Made by a program: the position numbers and the translations under genes
Notes under the pieces: generated by a model
Database searches by the model: none
Told to the model about the DNA's origin: nothing
Seen by the model: only the letters and a program-made list of their open reading frames with translations
Source of the DNA: Nautilus pompilius
Taxonomy: Eukaryota; Mollusca; Cephalopoda; Nautilida; Nautilidae
DNA length: 64,000 nucleotides
Reading direction: 5' to 3'
Assembly (NCBI GenBank): GCA_018389105.1
Contig: JACATO010000308.1
Coordinates: forward strand, 186,001-250,000
Part shown: positions 37,789 to 49,181 of the stretch, one piece after another
Layout: every line of letters starts with the position of its first letter
Numbering within the stretch: position 1 is the first letter of the stretch

Positions 37789-40700
37789 AACATGCCCTAA
37801 CTTTAATTACTATTTGAATAAACAAAGTTGAAATAGATAGAAAAGCAACAAAACAACATGGAAATATTTATAACACCAATCAATTACATTTATTTCAAAA
37901 CAAAATATAATTAAACATAATTAGTGTAATTTTGTATCTGACAGATATTTTTTTAGGCTGGTAGTGAATAACAACAAAAATAAATTGATATCAAGCATTG
38001 TAATTTTCACAAATTATTATTCTAACCCTAACCCTGATTTTTCATTTTTAAAAATTTGTTTCTATTGCAATAAAAGCAATGCTGACAGTATGGTTGAGCC
38101 TTGAATGACTGGCATAAAATATTTCTCAGATATAAGCAGATAACCAAAAATATGTAGAACATATGTGAAGCAACAGGACAAATCTTGAAGATAGCATTAT
38201 GTATCACATTTAATGTTATAAAACCATCTACAAAACATCAGCGTGTGATTAATCACTGGCCAATGTTCAGAAGAACATACAACGAAGCAAAAAACTAGTT
38301 TGCACACCAAGCACATTCATAGACAGATGAAATAGTCTGCTTTATTGAATCTAAATGCTACTTAGTGAAAAATGATGAAAGCAAAGCAAATATATTTCTT
38401 TTCCTCTTTTTTAATGGAAACATCTTCAAGAAAACAGAAAAGATCCCAATGTGGACTACAGCTGTACACTCAAAATTAGTAAGACTGGATTAATTTTATA
38501 AACACACACACTCTACCTACCAACCTACCTATGGGAAAATAAAAATGAATTGCTGTAAGAAATACAGAGGTGGTATATATTTGATAGATGCATTTTTGAT
38601 GATCATTAGTTTACTCATAAAAGACTACAAGAGAATGAATTGCATCAAAGTTTTCTCAGCACAGGATTATAGCTTGAAACAAAATGTCTGCTCTCTCTAT
38701 TTAATTTTTTTTTTTAAATACTTTTCTTGAGAATTTTTTAAAATTGTATTTATCAGGATATTCTGCATGCCCTCATTTTACAAAATATTTATGCATTAGA
38801 TAGGAAAACAAAACATTCATGCATGTGTAGTCATGTACGTGGTAAACGTAACCTGTACGACACAATCACTTCATAATAAAAAAAACCCTCTTCAGTCAAG
38901 GTATTTCTTATGATGTATGTATTAAAGTCCCCATCTGAAAGCTTTTAGTCTCTATAACTACTGAAGAACTTAAAAATAAAACTAAATAAAGTCACTTTTA
39001 TAAATTTAATGTGAAAATGGAAGACACTTTTTGGTTAAGACAGACATTGATATATTACTTATTTAGGAGGTAGTGTAATAACTTATCTTCAGATTGTCTG
39101 GACAAGATGACACCAAATTTCCATGACTATTTGTATTCATTTAGAAGCATGCACTGATATAATTAATTAGGATTTTGTTTTCCCTTCTCTTATTTTTTAA
39201 AGATCCATTGCAACATTTTTTAAAGACAGTAAAACATGAATGCTTAATTAAATAATTTATACCAATTTGAAAGCAGTATAACAGTTAGTATAGCAAGCAC
39301 TTCAGAACAGTAAAATTATTCGTGTGAAACTAGTTGCCATGACAGTTGTTTAGAGTAATTATTTATGATGTTAAGTAGTGTGAACAAGCAGAGACACAAC
39401 CAGCAAAAAGTTAGATACTCACACTAGACATACGGATTGATCTTGTAATGATTGACAATACTGTCAAGTGTTTATTTCATTATATCATTTTATTGTTGTT
39501 CTATTCATTTATTATTTTAAAAAATGTTTATTAAAATAAATAAAATGATTTCATATTTTTGGCTGAAATAACAGCAAAAAAAAACAAATCGAGCTCCAAC
39601 AATATAACGGCAACCATTTAACTAGTTATATATCAGACCATAATTCAATGGCTTGCTCTATTGTATAAACTGGTACCAATAAATTCATTAATTCATTTAA
39701 ACTCAAAATTTTTTTTAAAAATACATAACATGAAGGCTTGAGAATGAAGCCTATATTATCACAAGAATAATAAGAATCTGATGAAGGCCATCACTTAGGA
39801 TTAACCTGCAATGTTGATAAATGCTTGGTTTTATCTGCTGTTTTTCTTTTTAAAAATTCATTTATAGACTGAGAGAACAGTTAAGAAAATATGTAATGAC
39901 AGCAGTTATGGAAAACAGTATTATTTATAGCAGAATGTGAGAGGCAACATAGTTCATTTACTGTCATCTCCCAAAATGATACATTCAGTTTTATTTCTGA
40001 AGCAACAAAAGTATATCTTTAATAATAATAATTTTCAGACAGATGAAGTAAAATGTTATTTTTAAACAAAATTTTTTCTGTCAAAAATTGTTGTAATGTA
40101 CCTTAAAAAATAGAGTTTAAATTTTATAAAATATTCATTTAGTTTTGGGTTTTTTTTTAAAATTAAATACAAATTATGCAAAACTTTTTTCCCTCTCTTC
40201 ATAAGGAAAAAAAAAAGCAGTCTACTTGTAAGCTGTTTAGATCTCTTGGCAAATTTTAGCAAAAGTGAAAAATTAATTGTGTCTACATTACTTGTGAAAT
40301 GTCAGGGTCTGTACATATGCTAAAGATATTCATCTCTTTATGTAAATACTGTTTTAAAATATACTGAAAAAAAAACAAACAATCCAATAAAAAGTTTAGT
40401 CTTGCTGCTTAGTCCCTACATATGATTTAGAGTATCCTTCTAGTCTTTCTAAAAAAAAGAACAACTTATACTGAACCTAAATACTAACATTGTGCATTTT
40501 TAAAATTTATTTATATGAACATGGATGGGTATCAGATTAGAACTCAGCTAAGGCTGACATGTTAACTCATCAGCATCACATATAAGCAAAACTACAAAGA
40601 TTTTTTTAACATCAACTAGTGAAATTTGTAGTGTTTGTTTAAAACTTTTGGATACAATAATAAAATATATTTTTTTAAAAGTATAGAAATATAGTGCACA

Positions 40701-42062
40701 GAAAAATATCTTTGAGATCTTTAATTAAAGAAGATAGTTTCACAACCTCAAATTAATTCTTGGATACTCTACAACCAGGTGAGCTGGCCTGATTGGCTTA
40801 TTTTCTAGCCTTTTAAATTATAGACATTGCATAGTCACTTTTTTTTGCATGCTAATGTCACGATTACTTTGAATGCAGCATCTTTGCTTCACACAAAAAT
40901 TTATTTTGAGAACATTTTTTTTAATGAAGTCTGCATATAGGACCATTTGTTTTACACTTGTCACCAACTGTCATAGCTGATGAATTTTAAATAATAAAGA
41001 TCATTCAAACAAAATCCAACTAGTTTGAGGTTACAATGATAGTCCAAAACAGCAATACTATGGAAAACAAACAATCACAATAGTGAAATTAAGTGCATTT
41101 TTCAGCATATAATCAAACTAAAATCAGACATAATTTTCCAAATGAGGCATTGCAAAGTGCAAATATTAGCCTTCAATATTGTACATCTAAAGTCAACATC
41201 ATTATCACGAAGCAATGATAACAGAAATATTCTTTGAGATCAATGTGTAGATTTTAGCAACAATTTATTGCAATCATCCCAAACAAAGAGAATAATAATT
41301 TGCTTATATAAATTAAAGTTGTTCATCAATTAGACAGATCTATGCAAAATGCATATACATAAAAATATTAAAGTTCATAAACAGGTTGGAGATTATGTAA
41401 TATTGCTTTACTTCACAACAATCAGCACTTCCAAGAGCCTGAGAAAATAGTAGTATAAAAATTAGTAATAATTTTTGACTAATCATAAAAATTTCCAAAG
41501 TTCTTTATCAAATAATCAGTATATATCAAAAAAATAAAATAAAATTGATTTATAGTGGTATAAGAATGGTTCATCATTAATGTTTTTAAATATGCTATTC
41601 CTGATGTTGCAAACTGAATTTTATAAACAAACAAAATAAATAGGATAGTGTTCATCAACAAAAATGCTGAATTTTATTGCTCTCCCTCTAATATTTCAGG
41701 TTTTCTAAAAAATATTTAGGGCTAAATTCATATATATATGCACACAAAAAGTGGTACATTTGAATTTCTGCATGATAATGCTATACAATTCAGGGCATAC
41801 ACATGATTTTTCCAGAGAGTGGCAAAATAACAAAAAAATGTCAGATTGCTTGCTCCTGCCCCATAATTTATCCTGTGGACAAAGTAATATCAAGTGCAGG
41901 AAATGTGCCTAATGATGAAATCATACTAATTTCAAAAATAAAAGGATACTAATTCTTTTTCCTATCAAAGTTATTTGATTTTGATCAATAATTTCTTTTA
42001 CTTGGAAGTATTTCTTATAATTCATTTAGAATTTTTAAAAAAAATTATTTATTTTAATGTTA

Positions 42063-42640
42063 GGGTCATTCTGTGTTAAATCAACCAGTGGCTCCTGGGT
42101 GACTATTTTGAATTGTGTTCAAATTTGGCTTCAAAATTCCTAATATTTTTTTAAGTTAGAACCTCTAAGTGTAGGGAGGTACCCCTGAAAAAAAAAAACA
42201 TTAAGCATACTGAGACATTTTCAGAGGCATAACATTTAGAAACTATAAGAATTGGAATTTTTTTTTTTTTTTCACCTAAACTTCTTTAAGTAGAGATCAG
42301 GGAAAATCAATGAAATTCTACTTTTTCTGTTATACCTTGCAGCACAAGTGCTCCAAAAATGGAAGTCACATCGTAGTGAAAAAAATTAAATATTGTAAAA
42401 ATTGTTACACCTATGCTTCTACCTGTAACTTGTCCTTTGCAGATTTGACGTGTGGATATATGGGGCTCCCATTGCCATAGAAATAACCTCCCAAGATAAT
42501 ACACAGATGCCACTAGTGGCCAAAGTTATGCCAATGTGGCCCTGGTGGAAGGGGTTTGGGATATTTTTTTTCCCTGAAAGTGCATTTATTTCCCTAATCC
42601 CTTTGGTCTTTCCTTCCCAATAAATAATTCATCAAATAAT
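42063..42640 (+). repeat. Left long terminal inverted repeat
   Basis: Inverted partner of the right arm at about 45720-46420. The arms are diverged and carry small length differences. The arm contains CCACTAGTGG, itself palindromic, which is present in both arms. Confidence 0.7.
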
Positions 42641-43389
42641 AACCATTTTCATATATTTTAAGCAATGCTGAGGTACATGTATTTGGTACTTTCATTTAAA
42701 TTATACCAGTTAAATCATTGATATTTGTCACAGATCTGATAAGTGGCACACAGACTAATCAAATAGTGTAGGTTCTATATTTGCTATTAGATTTAATGTG
42801 TAATAAAAGGGTTTAGGGCTTTAGTGGCTGCAAAATTAGGTTATCTAACTTGCCCCATGTTCAGAGAAAAAGTGAACATGTCAAACAGGACTTTGGAATA
42901 TTATCTGCGTGAGCTGAGCACATCTTAGCAAGTATAATGCAAACTTCTCTTTTTTTCGTTAGTGTCTACTATTATGTGAAAAACTTCATTCAGTATAAAC
43001 TTGTTCGTCTGCAGATATTAATTTTCAAATTTGGTGCACTTTGCATAAGTAAAAAGGAAAAATCCATTAATCACTTAGTTATTTAACAAACAATAAATTG
43101 AGAGACAAATTTGTGTGCCAACACTAATATGTGGCTCCATTGCAAATAGATGCTGATGTCAGCTCATTATACATAGTACATATACTAAGTGGCTCAGTGA
43201 GCACGAGACTTCCAAGAAGTGCAGTTGACATTTGAATTCTTGTAAGAAATAGTCATGGCATTAAAGGCATCAAATCAGTGCTTTTAGGTCTGCTTCTACA
43301 GGAGGAATGTCATAAGACAATCTACACAAAGGACACCAAGGATCTATGAGGCATCAGTATTATCCCCTCTGGAATGAACCCTGGTGAAG

Positions 43390-45480
43390 AGGAGTGGAGT
43401 GTGTTTGAGCAAAGGTGATGCTTTGTGCAATGAGCATTATACATACTATTTGAATGCAAATAAAGAACCTGCTGGAAGTAGTTTAATTGACATTGATCTT
43501 ACAGATCAACTTTCTGCTAAGGTTGGCAAGGTCATTAAGCCTGGCAAGAAACTGTGTCCATAATGTAAGGCAAAAAGCACTAGGACTAGAAATGCCCAGT
43601 TCTGCAGATGAAGAGTTGGGATTTCTTTACTCCTGCACAGACCAATGCTGAAACACTTGATTGAAGTCTTGTTTCCCTTGGGTGTTCTGCCTTAAAGCTG
43701 GCTACAGTAAGCACAAGGGACATAGTATCCTATGGTAAAAGGATGGCTGAGACACTGAATGCAGACAGCACTTCTTTCAGAGATACACAGAAAATGGAGT
43801 GTCATAAATGGAAGGACTGTGTTATAACGGTGGGTGACTTAAATAAACTGTGTTTGGAATCTCTTAGAAATAGATACAAATTCTAAACTGGCACTAGTGA
43901 GTTGGAGCATAAAAAGATAGCCAGAGAATTTGGAGACAACATACCAAGTAAAAAAGTAAGTTGGAAAAGAGAGGACGGAATACTGGCTAATACAGCTCCT
44001 AAATTTGGCAAGACCTTCCTACTTAACACAATAGTTTTAAAATTTTATGAAGACAATGAAGCATCCTGGGTTTGTCCAGGTAAAAGGATGTTGCTATGGA
44101 AAAGATCAATGAAGAGGTGCCTAAACCGAAACAATTGCTTTTATCAAACCTTCGTGAGCTACAGGTATCCCCTTCAAAAACTGGAATTAAAATAGGATTC
44201 AATAAATTTTGTAAGCTATGACTCAGGTTGTGCATAATTGTGGGATCAAAAGAAATCCAATGGCATTTCCTTTGCCATCACAATTAGATAGCACATCACT
44301 CATGGGTGAAGTGGTCTGTTTCATCCAAACTTGAAGATCTCATCTATGAGGATCATGAAATATCTTATAAACAGTGGACTCAAACTGATTGAACTGAACT
44401 GATCATCAGGATATTCACAGTTCAGTCATACATCCACAACATTACAGGAAGTGTGGATAATCTCACCACATTCCATTTTACTACCAAGGCTCAGTCTGGA
44501 TATCTGAAACATTTCTAGATGATACTGCTCTGCTAATCTTGGACTTTGCAGAGAACTATTAATTTATTATCCAGGATGCCATTCAGGGATTCTACTGTAA
44601 CAACTCTCAGGCTACCATACACCCTTTTTCCATCTACTAGACAATGACAAACTAGAGAAACTGTGTATGATGCATCAGTAACCATCTTAAGCATGACATG
44701 GTCACTGTCAATGCTTTTCAGCATAATGTACTGTAACACTAAATCAATTCTACCCAAAATAAAGGTGATCTACTTCAGTTATGGTGCTGCATCCCAATAC
44801 AAAGATTATAAGAACCTTGTTAATCTCTGAAACTATCAAAATGATTTCAATCTTGATGCAGAATGGCAATTTTTTGCCACTAGTCATGGAAAAAATACCT
44901 GCAATGGCATTAGAGAGAGTGAAATGGCCGGCAGCATGAGCCAGTTTACAGCACCTTGTACACAACCAGATCCCTTTTCAAGTGGGCTTCAGGAGCAATG
45001 GTGGGAGTAAAATTCTTTTATGTGACAAAGAGAGAAAAACTCATGCAAAAAAACTCAAGCCATGTTTTGCACAAGCAAAAAATAGTCCCTTGGAAAAGTT
45101 ACCATTATTTCATCCCATCAACTACTTCGCTGCTTAGTGTCAAGTGTGTCTTCACCAACAATACCCCTAAAGTGGTGTCTCCCCTCCTCCTGCAAGACGG
45201 GAAAGCACAACCAATCCCAGACAGTGAGTTGCTTGTATGTATGATGGACATTGGTGGATTGGACTTGTACTTGAGTCTTCTGAAGAAAATCAGGATTACA
45301 TCAAATTCATGACATCTAAACACCTTTCAGTCATTTAAGTGGCTAGCTGGGGACCGTTTGGCAGGTACATCAGTAAGTGACAATTTGTGTTATAGATTTG
45401 TTATAGAACCTCCAGCCACAGCCAAATGTAGAACATACAAAATTTAGAATGAGGCACTTAGAGTGTGTTGAGAAGCTCAC
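43390..45480 (+). pseudogene. Transposase-like pseudogene of the long-TIR element (SxGAASQYK...HGK family)
   Basis: Blocks in order: DLTDQLSAKVGKVIKPGKKL (about 43491), ISLLLHRP..LFPLGVLPLKLA, KKIAREFGDNIPSKKVSWKR with GILANTAPKFGKTFLLNTIV in the open piece 43902-44195, and GFNKFCKL (about 44190). After 44760 come IYFSYGAASQYKDYKNLVNL, AEWQFFATSHGK and then CNGI. The open piece 44956-45312 has SLFKWASGAMVGVKFFYVTK and YHYFIPSTTSLL. The order matches an uncharacterised repeat protein I remember from many invertebrates: an N-terminal helix-turn-helix-like part, 'GFSKFxxLRPKWC', 'FSDGAASQYKNRKNF', 'FFATSHGKGxCDGxGG', and 'FExASxxxxxxxFFYV'. At least several stops and shifts break it. Here the D of FSDG is Y and the D of CDG is N, so candidate catalytic acidic residues are gone. 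Confidence 0.65.
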
Positions 45481-45719
45481 AAGTTACAAATTGCACTAGT
45501 AATCTTCCCCTACATTTTAGGTAAGGCATCTACATTTTTTTTCAATTTCAGGATTAAGAGGTTTCAGATGTACTAAAGCTCCTTATTTATTGCACTAATT
45601 CTAATGGAAAATCTAAAATCTTCATCATTAAATTAGTTTGTGTGCCATTTGTAAGAGTTGTGTGACAAAATGATTTTATGGTATAAAAAGATTTCCAAAT
45701 ATCTTGTCATAGCTAGAAA

Positions 45720-46420
45720 TATAACATCATGGATATCATTTGATAGGGAAAGAAATATGGAAGGGATTAGGGACTTGGTGCACTTTGATATCAATGATAC
45801 GCTCTTTTAGGGAAAAAATATCCCATATCTCATCTATCAAGGCTACACTGACATAATGAACCCCTCAATTTGGGTTATATTTAGGAATCGGCCAACTTTG
45901 GCCACTAGTGGCACCACCTGTATATTATCATTAAAGTTATTTCTGTGGCTACGGGAGCCCCATATACCCACATATCAAATCTGCAAAGGACAGGTTGTTA
46001 CAGGCAGAAGCATAGGTGTAACAATTTTTTCAATATTTAATTTTTTTCACTTACAATGTGATTTTTTCCATTTTCAGAGCATGAGTGCTCCAAGGTATAA
46101 CAGAAAAAGTATAATTTTATTGCTTTTCCCTAATCTTTACTTATAAAAAATTAGGTGGAAAGAAATACTAAATGTCAGTTCTTACCAATTTTGAATGGTA
46201 GGTGTCTAAAAATGGCTCTGAGTAAAAAGCATTTTTTCTCAGGGCTGCTCCTCTTACACTTAGGGAGGGTCTAACTCAAGAACTATTAGGAATTTTGAAG
46301 GCAGATTTTCAGACAATACTCCAGATACATAGGTCTAACTACATGCCAAATTAGAACAAAATCAGAGATGGTCACCAAGGAAAATTTTCTAAATCTGGTT
46401 GATTTGAGACAGAATGAACC
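45720..46420 (-). repeat. Right long terminal inverted repeat
   Basis: Inverse of the left arm, ending TTGATTTGAGACAGAATGAA then CC. Blocks shared with the left arm confirm pairing over several hundred bases. Confidence 0.7.
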
Positions 46421-48600
46421 ATTAGTATATTTACTTTGCTACCCCATCATCAGAGCTCACAATGACGAAAAAAAAAATGTATTCAACATTACACTATCAC
46501 CACCAACTTTCGGAGGGGCAGTTGCCCCTCTTGTCCCCCTCCCTGATTTGCAGACACCCATGCATCCAACTCTTCTTTTTTTTTTTTTTTTTCAAGCTGC
46601 ATGAATCAAATGTTTGGAAGAGGGGTATGGGAGGAGAGATATGGTTAGTATATAATTGTAGCTGAGGCCTAGGTCAAAGATAGCTTGATGGAGCCTACTA
46701 GATTATACAGGTTTCTGAATATCTATCAGCAAACTAATGCAGCTTTATTATGGATTTTAACCAAGATTGACTGACAAAACAGCTGAAAAGTGAGTATTAT
46801 CTGTTCTCTGGGTGTAATTGAAGGCTGACAACAGCCATCCCCCACTTTTTTGTTGTTTAGGCAGAAATAAACGAACCTGGGTCTTCTTTTGAAGAGGAAA
46901 GTAGAGACAAAAAAGGCAATATATCTACATGCGATTTGGTCAGATATGACAAAGATTTTAAAATATATAATTTCAATTCTTCTTGCTAATGGAATTTTTA
47001 AAAATGGATAATATATTCAAAAAATACTTTGTAATTAAAAAGTTTAAAAAGTAAAATAAACATCATCACGCAAAATTTGTTACTCATATATTTTTAATTC
47101 ATTAAATAAAACTTTTCAAAAACCAATTCATCTTCAATGTTATATTTGAACTGTTAAACCTTAAAAAGTGTGTTATAATTTTAGTAGTGCATTCAAAATA
47201 TAAGACAAATTAATTCTTAGCATGGTTAGCATCCCATAAAACAGGCTTATTTAAAAGAAATTCTCTTTTAATTCATAATCTCCCAATGAAGCTTTACCAA
47301 GTGATGGATTAAGTAAACAAAACATTTCAGCTGACAATTTATACATAAATTATATAAATTGCAACCAGAATAAAAAAATAAATTTAAAAACTCTATAAAT
47401 AGACAAAACAACAACAAGGTATGCATATTTGCATAAATATTTCAGAAAACAATTTAGAAATTTATTTCACTTCTACTATCAACCATTGTTTTTTTTTTTG
47501 GAGGGTAGGGGAATAAGTCTAATGCTCAGAGGTAAGAAAATGGGAATAATTAAACCTTGTGAACTTAAGAAAAAAGGAAAAAACATACTTGAAGCAAAAA
47601 AAAATTTTTGAAGAAAAATCAAAACTTCAGTGGTTCTAGGTTTATGTACCAGTAGTAAATCAAATAATCTGACTAGATAAGAAGCAACAGTCTCTATGGA
47701 GGTTTGATCAGATGATAAACTTGGCATGACTAGCTAACTTGCTAACATTGACATTATCACAAATGGGAATTATCATCAAAACTAGAGAAAAATTTATGAA
47801 AACTTAGTTGAATGAATAGAATGGTAAACAAACAAAACAGGGTTTTTAAAAACTTTTATTTGGAATAGATACAATCAAAAATACTGCTGGAATGTTTTAA
47901 TTCACAGGTGCAAAAGGCAATAGAAAAACAGTGAAAATCAATCTTCTAGAATCTGAATGATTAATAATCAAATGTATTAGCAATATTTTAAAATTAAAAG
48001 TATATTCTACAAATCCACTTATGGTAGCTTACTGTAAAAAATGGAACCTTTATCAGTTCAGTTCTTCACAAAGTCAGGACTTTAATTGGTTATCTTTTTA
48101 AAATCCATCAGGGATAAAGCATAAAGTGTATATACATATTACATTTTTAAAAATTTTGCTACTTAAGAAAATTTGTGATGAGAGAAATATATCTACCTTT
48201 TGTTATTTATTTACTTAAATTAAGTAATCAATAATTTCTTACAAAATTTAATTGCAATTTTGCATTACATTTATACTCTTTGTGCACATTACTTAAGATA
48301 AATAGAAAATTTTTTTTTTTTTTTTTTACTATGCCTATCTGTTTGAATGTTTATAAAAGTAATTAGTACAGATTTTTTGAAGATTTTCTCAATTTTAAAA
48401 GTATCTAGAGTATGACATTTATAGCAATTTCATCAAACAATCCACATCATTTTTAAAATGTAATGATGGAAATTCAAAATACAACAAATATTAAACATAA
48501 TTCATTAACAAATTGATCCCATTAAATCAATATTGGTCCCAATGAGTTTAAAAAATATATAGTAGTAAAATGTAATTTTTGTTCATTATTTTTTTTAAAC
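46421..48600. other. Intergenic stretch between long-TIR element and LRR gene
   Basis: AT-rich. A C-rich segment at 46505-46570 with the palindrome GGGGCAGTTGCCCC (46515-46528) and a following T run looks like the end of an unidentified repeat. The rest shows no gene. It may include part of the 3' UTR of the LRR-Ig gene if a distal poly(A) site is used. Confidence 0.4.
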
Positions 48601-48617
48601 TAATAATTCAGTATTCT

Positions 48618-48623
48618 TTTATT
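48618..48623 (-). terminator. Candidate poly(A) signal of the LRR-Ig gene
   Basis: AATAAA on the minus strand, about 560 bases after the stop codon. Further copies lie downstream (for example near 48208), so the site actually used is uncertain. Confidence 0.3.
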
Positions 48624-49181
48624 GCATTTATCTAAAGCATAAGACTCATTAAGAAATCTTTATCTTTAGTCACTGGCAAGTAGTTTGTCAACTTAATTTT
48701 AATTGATATGCTAGCAGAAACCTACCTTCATGATGCAGTAGTAAAATCAACTGAATCATTTTAGCAGACCAGCCCAAATACAAAAATCTATGAAATAAGG
48801 TTGTTTGAGATGTAATATAGCAAAGTCGCTGGATCCAGCCAAATTTCTAATAAGCCACTTAAAAATAATAAAACTTCTAGGAAATACATAAAAAAAGAAT
48901 GTAAAACTAAGTTGGGAAAAAAAAAATTCAAACTAACAAAAATAAACAAAACTATTAAACCTAAGAAAAAAATGACTGCCTATGCCTTTAAATGCAGTAG
49001 ATTATTCCAGTAGAATTCTGGTTAAAATTAATTTAAAGTTCTTGATACTAGATTAAAAGTTTTTATAATAAATTAACATCTGCAACTATAATCTAAACAA
49101 AAACAAAACAAAATTAAGAGGCTCTGAAAATTCATGTTAACCCCTTAATTAAATCCTTTAAACCAATTTTCTCTGATAATC

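Larger units (their letters stand above)
31805..42062. other. Ten-kilobase gene-poor AT-rich stretch
   Basis: No gene, SINE or transposon was recognised. The longest frames (33415-33651 -, 36753-36947 -) have no domain, although the latter and its surroundings (36740-37000) are less AT-rich and could be transposon-derived. Microsatellites lie at 35822-35845 and 37770-37788. A double TTAGGG-type motif near 38024-38037 is too short to be telomeric. Confidence 0.45.
42063..46420 (+). mobile_element. DNA transposon with very long inverted repeats, superfamily not named
   Basis: The termini pair as GGGTCATTCTGTGTTAAATC (left) against GGTTCATTCTGTCTCAAATC (right, inverted), both followed by AACCAG. 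Inverted similarity continues for roughly 0.6 kb: 42300-42560 matches the complement of 45860-46120, with shared blocks such as TTTTTCTGTTATACCTTG, TTGTTACACCTATGCTTCT and GCCACTAGTGGCCAAAGTT. The interior holds a decayed transposase on the plus strand. TTA lies next to the left end and one base out from the right end, so a 3-bp target duplication is possible but unproven. Total length is 4.36 kb. Confidence 0.75.

Noticed and set aside
38024-38037. CTAACCCTAACCC, a telomere-type motif
   Set aside because: Only about two units. Expected by chance or as a trivial interstitial copy; not a telomere.
43190-43250. GTGGCTCAGTGAGCACGAGA followed by a B-box-like TTTGAATTC inside the long-TIR element
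   Set aside because: tRNA-like boxes are present but the SINE core is missing. It may be part of the element itself, so not called as a SINE.
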